Shown one piece after another: positions 7,486 through 13,330 of a DNA stretch of 17,725 bases. Source of the DNA: Candidatus Omnitrophota bacterium (lineage in GTDB: Bacteria > Omnitrophota > Koll11 > Zapsychrales > Zapsychraceae); NCBI GenBank assembly GCA_023140095.1, contig JAGLMJ010000013.1, positions 1-17,725 of the forward strand, in the 5' to 3' direction. The position numbers and the translations under genes are program-made. Position 1 is the first letter of the stretch; every line of letters starts with the position of its first letter. Under the pieces are notes generated by a model, which was given only the letters and a program-made list of their open reading frames with translations, was not told the DNA's origin and made no database searches.

Positions 7486-8273
7486 TGAGAACAGCCGTTA
7501 TCCAACTGAAATCCGCGCAGAATAGAGAGAAGAACATTAAAAAAGCTCTTTGTCTCGTGAAATGTGCCGTTGCGCGAAAGGCGGAATTCATTTTGCTGCC
7601 GGAGGCATTTAATTTTCGCGGGAAGGTCGACCTCCGAGAAGGATTTAAAGGTATTGCCGAAAAAATTCCAGGGCCGTCGCTGATGCCTTTGATGGAAACG
7701 GCAAAGAAAAATAAAGTTGCTATTTTGGCCGGCTCGATATGTGAGAAGATCTCCGGAGGAAGAAAGGTCTACAATACGTCTGTCTTGATCAATGGCCGAG
7801 GGGAGATTGCAGCGAAATACAGGAAAGTCCACTTATTTGACGCGCAGATCGGGAAGGTCAAGGTGCAAGAGACGCAACATTTCGCCGCTGGACGAAAAAG
7901 TGTGATGGCGGCTGTTGGCCCGTGGAAGGCTGGGCTGTCGATTTGTTATGATCTGAGGTTCCCGGGATTTTACCTTAAGTATAAGGAGAGGGGGGCCGAC
8001 ATTTTGTGCGTTCCATCGGCGTTTACCAAAATGACCGGCCAAGTCCATTGGGAGATCCTTCTGCGGGCCCGGGCCGTCGAGAATGTTTGTTATGTTCTTG
8101 CTCCGAACCAAATAGGCAAGGACGGAAAAGGAGTTGTGAGTTACGGCAACAGCATGATCGTTGATCCATGGGGGAAGATCTTGGCCCGTGCTTCCGGCGA
8201 CAGGGAAGAGATCATTTTCGCCGAGTTGAACAAGTCTTTGATAAAAGACAGGCGGAACGTGTTAGGGGTTTAA
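7485..8273 (+). CDS. Nitrilase-superfamily amidase (Nit1/Nit2-like), 262 aa
   Basis: This is a carbon-nitrogen hydrolase with the complete catalytic triad: Glu40 in LLPEAF, Lys114 in YRKVHLFD and Cys154 in SICYDLRFPG. The KVHLFD and CYDLRFPG patterns match the branch that includes deaminated-glutathione amidase (Nit1, YbeM) and omega-amidase (Nit2), cytoplasmic enzymes that clear by-products of transamination. The start is the ATG at 7485, whose first base is the last base of the preceding GST stop (TGATG). A frame extending upstream to 7389 only overlaps the GST gene and lacks family similarity there. Coupling to a GST suggests a glutathione-related role, repairing deaminated glutathione (inference). 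Other amides remain possible. Confidence 0.9.
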   Translation: MRTAVIQLKSAQNREKNIKKALCLVKCAVARKAEFILLPEAFNFRGKVDLREGFKGIAEKIPGPSLMPLMETAKKNKVAILAGSICEKISGGRKVYNTSVLINGRGEIAAKYRKVHLFDAQIGKVKVQETQHFAAGRKSVMAAVGPWKAGLSICYDLRFPGFYLKYKERGADILCVPSAFTKMTGQVHWEILLRARAVENVCYVLAPNQIGKDGKGVVSYGNSMIVDPWGKILARASGDREEIIFAELNKSLIKDRRNVLGV

Positions 8274-8321
8274 AAACAAGTGAAGATCGATCGAAAAACT
8301 AATAAGAGGCGGGGGAAGACG

Positions 8322-8519
8322 ATGATCAGAAAACAAATAGAAAAAGACGTTTCTCGAGGAGGACAAAGCATTGTTGAGTATATTATTTTGATGGCGGTCG
8401 TTATAGCGTTCCTCGTTATTTTTTTAGGCTCGGGAGGCTATTTTGAACAAGTTTACAACAGGACGATCCAACAGCAGGGCGATGATATGCTTGATGCGGC
8501 TATAACGATCTTTAATTAA
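8322..8519 (+). CDS. flp: Flp-type prepilin of a Tad (type IVc) pilus, 65 aa
   Basis: This small protein carries a short positively charged leader ending in Gly13-Gly14, followed by QSIVEYIILMAVVIAFLVIF. The glycine at the cut site, glutamate at +5 and tyrosine at +6 (G/xxxxEY), and the roughly 20-residue hydrophobic helix are the hallmarks of Flp/TadE-type prepilins processed by a CpaA/TadV peptidase. The predicted mature pilin is 51 residues, with a short polar tail. I chose the ATG at 8322 because a purine-rich GGGGGAAG (8311-8318) precedes it closely; a GTG at 8280 in frame would add 14 residues. It starts 48 bases after the amidase stop and heads the pilus cluster, although the malate dehydrogenase gene intervenes before the machinery genes. 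Confidence 0.85.
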   Translation: MIRKQIEKDVSRGGQSIVEYIILMAVVIAFLVIFLGSGGYFEQVYNRTIQQQGDDMLDAAITIFN

Positions 8520-8567
8520 CAAGGCCGCTTGCGGTGTTTGGCGGGTAGAGAAAAAGATGTTTTGATC

Positions 8568-9551
8568 ATGGCAAAAAAAGAAATAAAAGTTGCGGTTACA
8601 GGGGCTGCCGGGAACATAGGGTACTCTGTGTTGTTTCGGCTGGCTTCCGGGGAAGCGTTCGGCCTTGACACGGGCATCCACCTGGGGCTTTTAGAGATTG
8701 AACCGGCACTTCCCGCTTTAAAAGGGGTTGTTATGGAGCTAGACGATTGCGCCTTTCCTCTTTTAAAATCCATCGTTCAGACGGCGGACCCGAAGGAGGC
8801 CTTTAAAGATGCTGATTGGGCCCTGCTGGTAGGAAGCATTCCCCGTAAAGCAGGGATGGAGCGCGGAGATCTATTGAAGGTTAACGGCAATATCTTTACT
8901 GTTCAGGGAAGAGCCCTGTCATCCCATGCCAAGCCGACATGCAAGGTTCTGGTTGTTGGAAACCCTTGCAATACAAATGCTTACATAACGAAGGCCTTCG
9001 CTCCGAATATCCCGGCAAAGAACTTTTTTGCCATGACCATGCTGGACCAGAACAGAGCTTGTGCGCAATTAGCGCAAAAGGCCGGGATGGCGGTTACGGA
9101 TGTCAAAAATATGGCCATTTGGGGTAATCATTCGGCTACCCAATATCCGGATTTTTATCAAGCAACCATTAAGGGAAAACCCGCGACAGAGGTTATTTTG
9201 GATGAAAAGTGGCTCCAAACGTCCTTTATTGAGACTGTTCAGAAACGTGGGGCGGCCATCATTGGCGCCCGTGGGCTTTCTTCAGCGGCCTCTGCGGCGA
9301 ATGCCGTTATTGATACGATTCAAAAGGTCGTTACTCCTACAAAAGAAGGAGAATTCTTTTCGATGGCTGTTTCTTCTGATGGGAGCTATGGGATCGAGGA
9401 AGGGATCATGTTCAGTTATCCCTTGCGTTCGGATGGGCAAGAATGGGAAGTCGTAAGAAGCTTGGATCATAATGATTTTGCCAAAGAAAAGATAGAAGCG
9501 ACCTATCAAGAACTCCTTTCTGAAAAGAATGCTGTAAAAGAAATTCTTTGA
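8568..9551 (+). CDS. mdh: Malate dehydrogenase (cytosolic-type), 327 aa
   Basis: This enzyme catalyses NAD(P)-dependent interconversion of malate and oxaloacetate in the cytoplasm. The N-terminal Rossmann motif is [21 protein letters not shown]. Substrate-binding arginines are R93 and R99 ([11 protein letters not shown]) and R163 in LDQNRA. The catalytic pair is D160 and H188 ([12 protein letters not shown]). The TGAAGx[12 protein letters not shown] and [11 protein letters not shown] motifs identify the cytosolic/chloroplast-like MDH group found in many bacteria, rather than the lactate-dehydrogenase-like group. The length is normal. I start at the ATG at 8568 because the motif begins nine residues later; a longer frame from 8529 adds 13 residues of unrelated sequence. 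It sits between the pilin and the pilus assembly genes, an unusual place for a citric-acid-cycle enzyme. Confidence 0.95.
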   Translation: MAKKEIKVAVTGAAGNIGYSVLFRLASGEAFGLDTGIHLGLLEIEPALPALKGVVMELDDCAFPLLKSIVQTADPKEAFKDADWALLVGSIPRKAGMERGDLLKVNGNIFTVQGRALSSHAKPTCKVLVVGNPCNTNAYITKAFAPNIPAKNFFAMTMLDQNRACAQLAQKAGMAVTDVKNMAIWGNHSATQYPDFYQATIKGKPATEVILDEKWLQTSFIETVQKRGAAIIGARGLSSAASAANAVIDTIQKVVTPTKEGEFFSMAVSSDGSYGIEEGIMFSYPLRSDGQEWEVVRSLDHNDFAKEKIEATYQELLSEKNAVKEIL

Positions 9552-9628
9552 TTCCAAATGTTGCCTGGTTAAAATTTTTCAGAAACGGAAAATTCTTTAA
9601 ATAAGCTTGTGTTTGTAAAGAAAATGTT

Positions 9629-9650
9629 TATACTTATAAGTATACTTATA
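9629..9650 (+). promoter_or_regulatory. Overlapping palindromes with -10 boxes before the parvulin lipoprotein gene
   Basis: Two perfect 16-base palindromes overlap: TATACTTATAAGTATA (9629-9644) and TATAAGTATACTTATA (9635-9650). TATACT occurs at 9629-9634, with TTGTGT at 9607-9612 sixteen bases upstream. A second TATACT lies at 9641-9646. This could be a promoter with a built-in operator for a dimeric regulator. The leader to the GTG at 9682 holds a strong ribosome binding site. Confidence 0.45.
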
Positions 9651-9681
9651 TTAGTGACTTCTGAAAGGGGAGGGGCTTATT

Positions 9682-10635
9682 GTGTTTTTAAAAGATCATA
9701 AAGAACAAATTTTTTGTATTGCTTTCATTCTAGCGATGACCGCTCCAGGGTGTGACATGATCACTTCCATTAAGGCGTATTTTCAAGAACCTTCCGACCC
9801 GCCTACTTCCCAAACTGCTTTGGCCCCAAAAAAGGCAGTTGTTCAAGTTCAAGCAAAGCCGGCGCTCGCGCCTATGAAGGCTAATACGTTAGCCCGTGTC
9901 GGCAACTGGTCCATAACGATTGAGGAGTTCGAGGAGAGATTAGACGCGCTTAAAGAGGTCGTGCCCGAATACGATATTACCGACCTGGACGGGCGAAGGC
10001 TTGTTCTTGACGAACTGGTCAACCAGCAGGTGTTAGTTTCGGGGGAGGAGGCAAAGGGGTTAGCCCGCCAAGCAGATATTCAAGCTGCGGTTGAAGAATT
10101 CCGTCGGACACTGATCGTCCGTGAGGTTGCCCGCCAGCTTACAGAAGGCCTTGAGATGTCTGATATGGAAGCGCGCGCATTTTATGATGAGAATAAGGAA
10201 ATGATGATTGGTCCGGCGCAGTGGCATGTTAGAGAGATTGTTGTTGCCTCCAAAGATGAGGCTACAAATGTCTTGACTGAGATTCTAAAAGGGGCCGATT
10301 TTGCCGAAATGGCCAAGCAGCACTCTACTAGCACAACGGCAGCCCAAGGAGGCGAGCTAGGGTTCATCACTCAGGAGCCTTTTCCTCAAATGGGCAGAGC
10401 TTTGCTGCCTTTAGAAGAAGGAGATGTTAGCAGTGTATTCAGGGGGCCGGAAGGATATTATGTTGTCAAGTTAGAGGAAAAAAAAGGCGGCGAAACAGTC
10501 AGCTTTGAGGAGATCAAGGCCGATATTATCCAAAGCCAAACGTTGCTGACGCAACAGCAGGTGATCCTCGAACATCTAGAGCAATTGAAAGCAAAAACAA
10601 ATATTAAGATCAACGAGCAGTTATTGCAGCGATAG
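9682..10635 (+). CDS. Parvulin-type peptidyl-prolyl isomerase lipoprotein (SurA/PrsA-like), 317 aa
   Basis: An N-terminal hydrophobic signal ends in the lipobox MTAPGC with the lipidated cysteine at C24, so the protein is anchored to an envelope membrane, facing the periplasm. A Pro/Ala-rich linker (about 36-70) is followed by a SurA_N-like helical chaperone part (about 70-175) and one PpiC/rotamase domain (about 181-268) with the typical WHVREIVV, GGELGFI and GYYVVKLEEKK segments. The C-terminus is a long helix. Such proteins help fold exported or outer-membrane proteins. Its place directly before CpaB and the secretin suggests it serves assembly of this pilus channel (inference). The start is GTG with GGGGAGGGG (9666-9674) seven bases upstream. 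It ends with two consecutive TAG triplets. Confidence 0.9.
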   Translation: MFLKDHKEQIFCIAFILAMTAPGCDMITSIKAYFQEPSDPPTSQTALAPKKAVVQVQAKPALAPMKANTLARVGNWSITIEEFEERLDALKEVVPEYDITDLDGRRLVLDELVNQQVLVSGEEAKGLARQADIQAAVEEFRRTLIVREVARQLTEGLEMSDMEARAFYDENKEMMIGPAQWHVREIVVASKDEATNVLTEILKGADFAEMAKQHSTSTTAAQGGELGFITQEPFPQMGRALLPLEEGDVSSVFRGPEGYYVVKLEEKKGGETVSFEEIKADIIQSQTLLTQQQVILEHLEQLKAKTNIKINEQLLQR

Positions 10636-10704
10636 TAGGGAGCAGCGCAGGCAATCCATTAATCATAACGCGTAGTTAGGTGTATTCCGCATGAAGGGGG
10701 CAGC

Positions 10705-11580
10705 ATGAATATAGAAAACAAAAAACAATTTGCTACGATCCTTTTGGCCGTTGGCCTTGGATTGGTGGCAGCTATGTTGATGAGCAAAGTTGTCAGTGAC
10801 AAAGTTGATCAACAGACAAAGATCATTGCAAAAGAGTATCAGGGAAGAAGCGTTGCTTTGGTCAAAGAAATGGATTTGACCAAAAAGACATTGAAAAAAC
10901 TAGCCAAAGATCACGCGGCTCTTGCTAAGCGGGTTGCGCAGCAACCCAAGATAATCAGGCAAGAAGCGCTGACCCCACAAAAGCCAACGGTTCAGGAAAC
11001 TGCATTTTCTTTGCGCACACCGCCGGGAAAAAGAGCGCTTACGATCAAGATCCAATCCCTTGCGGCTGTCGGAGGGCTTGTAAACCCCGGAGATTTTGTT
11101 GATATTATCGCTCACCTGGACCTTCCAGATGAAATGGGGGGAGTTTCAACGAAGAAGAGCAAGAAGAGTAAGAAATCCTCTGAGAAAGTTACGACCGTAT
11201 TATTCCAGAATATTCAAGTATTAGCTGTCGGGATTAATTTTAATCCGATGGGAAATGTCCCGCCCTATGAAATACAACAGAAATCAAAAACATTAAACGT
11301 GACGTTAGCCGTAAGTCCGGAAGAAGCGAGCCTTTTAACTTTTTCCCAGGCGCATGGAGATCTTCAGTTGTCGTTAAGGTCCCCGGCGGAAACAGAGGAC
11401 AAAGTTCTACAACAAGTTGCCTCGTGGGATGCTCTAGCTGATTTTGTTTTGGAACATCAGGGGACAGAACTCAAAGTCCCAAGGAAAAGATCAACCGTTG
11501 CTCCAAGGGGAGCAGGGGAATTGGAAGCAGAGGAAGCCAAGCCGTTCATTCAGATTTTCCGAGGAGGCAGGGAGCTATAA
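10705..11580 (+). CDS. cpaB: Flp pilus assembly protein CpaB/RcpC, divergent, 291 aa
   Basis: CpaB/RcpC is a periplasmic, inner-membrane-anchored protein that works with the Tad secretin. One N-terminal transmembrane helix (about 8-27) is followed by a charged coiled-coil-like stretch (about 35-80). The conserved RcpC core lies at about 101-227: RTPPGKRALTIKI, GLVNPGDFVDIIA, TVLFQNIQVLAVG and LNVTLAVSPEEA. The C-terminus carries the family's usual ending FIQIFRGG. Two features depart from typical CpaB. The region after the membrane helix that normally forms a SAF domain appears to be coiled coil instead, and a Lys/Ser-rich insert (about 149-161) interrupts the core. It starts 69 bases after the parvulin gene with AGGGGGC before the ATG, and ends 3 bases before the secretin gene. 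Confidence 0.9.
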   Translation: MNIENKKQFATILLAVGLGLVAAMLMSKVVSDKVDQQTKIIAKEYQGRSVALVKEMDLTKKTLKKLAKDHAALAKRVAQQPKIIRQEALTPQKPTVQETAFSLRTPPGKRALTIKIQSLAAVGGLVNPGDFVDIIAHLDLPDEMGGVSTKKSKKSKKSSEKVTTVLFQNIQVLAVGINFNPMGNVPPYEIQQKSKTLNVTLAVSPEEASLLTFSQAHGDLQLSLRSPAETEDKVLQQVASWDALADFVLEHQGTELKVPRKRSTVAPRGAGELEAEEAKPFIQIFRGGREL

Positions 11581-11583
11581 ACC

Positions 11584-13227
11584 ATGCGAATTTGCAGATT
11601 ATTTAAAAAAGCGATTATTTTCGGGGGGAATATTTTTCTATGTTTGGCTTTAGCGACAAGCTATGCCAATGCGGGAGATCCAGATGTGTTGGATTCGCTT
11701 TACGCCGATGAGATCAGCATGATCAGAGGGGAACTTGTGGCTTTGAAGGTCTATTCCCTGACGAGGGTTTCGGTAGCGGATCCGGGCATCGCGGATATTG
11801 CCGATGCCACCGATCAAGAGATCTTACTTGTTGGGAAAAGAAGCGGAGAGACAGCGGTGTTCCTTTGGGACGAACACGGAAAACGGACGATCATGGTTTA
11901 TGTGTATGTCCGGAACCTGGATCTTACGGAAAAACGGGTAAAAAGGTTTCTTAAAGATGCGAATATCTATGGAGTAAAAGTAGCCATTAATAAGAAAGAA
12001 GGAAAGGTCATTATTGCGGGAAAAGTCCCGGAGGATAAAAGAGACCTTTATGATGAGATCGTTATGATGTTCAGCGATGAGGTCATCAGCCTTGCTGAAG
12101 AAGCGGTCATCGAAGATCTTGTTCAGGTCGATATGCAGATCACGGAACTTACGACGACCCTTTCCGAGAGTTTGGGGATCGACTGGACCACAGGCGGAGT
12201 TTCGGGCATTGCGCCTCAGTATCTGGAAGCAGTTCCCGAATTTGATGGCAGTATCGGCGATTTTTTCAAGATAGGGGATTTTACCCGGGCCGGCCAGCTT
12301 ATTGCCGTTGTGAATGCCCTGGTCACGGAAGGAAAAGGGCGCGTTCTTTCGAAACCGAAGATCGTTGTCATGAGCGGAGAAGAGGCGAGTTTTCTTGTCG
12401 GAGGCGAAATCCCGATCCGGACAACAACCTTTTCCGATACAGGCTCATCGCAGGAAAATGTAGAGTTTAAGGCATACGGCATTAGCATGACGATAACCCC
12501 AACGATCAAAAAAGAAAAGATCGATGTTGTCATGAACCTTGAAGTCAGTGAGATCGATGCTTCAACGGCAACAACGGTTTCCGAAGACGTCGCTTTCTCA
12601 ACGCGGTCCGCGAGCACGCACCTGTTTTTGGATAATGGCCAGACGATCGTTCTTGCCGGCCTGATCAAGCATTCGGAAAGCGAGACGATGAGCAAGCTTC
12701 CGTTTATTGGCGATATTCCTATTGTGGGGGTACTTTTCAGAAGCAGGGTGAACCCTGTTCCTGAAACGGATCAAGAACTTGTCATAGCGTTAACTCCGCA
12801 TATTTTAAGGCAGAAGGAAACAGTGGCAGCTAGGGACGCCTTCGCGGATAAGGGCAAGGATTTATCTCAGGTGGCTCGAGGCTCTAGACGATCTTATAAA
12901 AACATGGCTCCCCATTATTTGGGCATTCCCAAAAAAATGACTAGATACGTTCATGGCATTCAGCAGAAGATATCCCAGTCTATTGTATACCCGCAGGAAG
13001 CGCGGCAATACGGCTGGGAAGGAACCGTGAAATTGGGAGTGTTGATCTTAAACGACGGAACGCTTGCTTTTGCCTTGATCAAAGAATCTTCAGGGCATGA
13101 TATTTTTGATGAAGTAGCTTTAAAAACAACAAAAAGGCTGGCGCCTTTTACGGCCTTTCCTCCCGATACGGATATGAAGGAATTAAATGTAACAATACCT
13201 ATTGTGTATAGTTTGAGCGGCAATTGA
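11584..13227 (+). CDS. cpaC: Tad pilus secretin CpaC/RcpA with a C-terminal TonB_C domain, 547 aa
   Basis: This is the outer-membrane channel of the Tad pilus. A signal peptide ends at SYANA (cut after residue 30). Residues about 38-110 form the pilus-secretin N-terminal domain, about 112-180 a BON/N-type domain, and about 235-408 the secretin barrel, with RVLSKPKIVVMSGEEA, VGGEIPIR and KLPFIGDIPIVGVLF. A Ser/Arg/Lys-rich linker (about 410-452) leads to an extra domain at 455-545 with the full TonB C-terminal pattern: paired helix IQQKISQSIVYP, GWEGTVKLGVLI, DGTLAFALIKESSG, FDEVALKTTKRLAPFTAFP. The usual Tad secretin ends near the barrel. A ribosome binding site lies in the end of cpaB, and the 3-base gap implies co-translation. 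Confidence 0.93.
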   Translation: MRICRLFKKAIIFGGNIFLCLALATSYANAGDPDVLDSLYADEISMIRGELVALKVYSLTRVSVADPGIADIADATDQEILLVGKRSGETAVFLWDEHGKRTIMVYVYVRNLDLTEKRVKRFLKDANIYGVKVAINKKEGKVIIAGKVPEDKRDLYDEIVMMFSDEVISLAEEAVIEDLVQVDMQITELTTTLSESLGIDWTTGGVSGIAPQYLEAVPEFDGSIGDFFKIGDFTRAGQLIAVVNALVTEGKGRVLSKPKIVVMSGEEASFLVGGEIPIRTTTFSDTGSSQENVEFKAYGISMTITPTIKKEKIDVVMNLEVSEIDASTATTVSEDVAFSTRSASTHLFLDNGQTIVLAGLIKHSESETMSKLPFIGDIPIVGVLFRSRVNPVPETDQELVIALTPHILRQKETVAARDAFADKGKDLSQVARGSRRSYKNMAPHYLGIPKKMTRYVHGIQQKISQSIVYPQEARQYGWEGTVKLGVLILNDGTLAFALIKESSGHDIFDEVALKTTKRLAPFTAFPPDTDMKELNVTIPIVYSLSGN

Positions 13228-13253
13228 TGGTGAAGCGGAAGGATCGGGACGTC

Positions 13254-13274
13254 TTGTTAAAAAGCATTTAACAA
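13254..13274. repeat. Perfect inverted repeat between secretin and ATPase genes
   Basis: TTGTTAAA (13254-13261) and TTTAACAA (13267-13274) are perfect inverted copies around AAGCA. No T run follows, so it is more like an operator or an RNA hairpin than an intrinsic terminator. It lies 27 bases after the secretin stop and 56 bases before the ATPase start. Confidence 0.45.
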
Positions 13275-13330
13275 AAGGCGTTCCTAAATTATTTGCGATA
13301 ACTCTGTATAACCGTTTTTAGAATTTCACT

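Noticed and set aside
8529..8567. An earlier start for malate dehydrogenase
   Set aside because: The 13 extra residues are unlike the family, whose N-terminus begins a few residues before the TGAAGNIGY motif; the ATG at 8568 fits.
9573..9594. Hairpin AATTTTTC / GGAAAATT after malate dehydrogenase as a terminator
   Set aside because: The stem is almost all A-T with a G-T pair and only a CTTT run follows; too weak to call.
12216..12695. A 159-residue minus-strand frame inside the secretin gene
   Set aside because: It is a shadow of the secretin frame, which has clear family motifs throughout this stretch.
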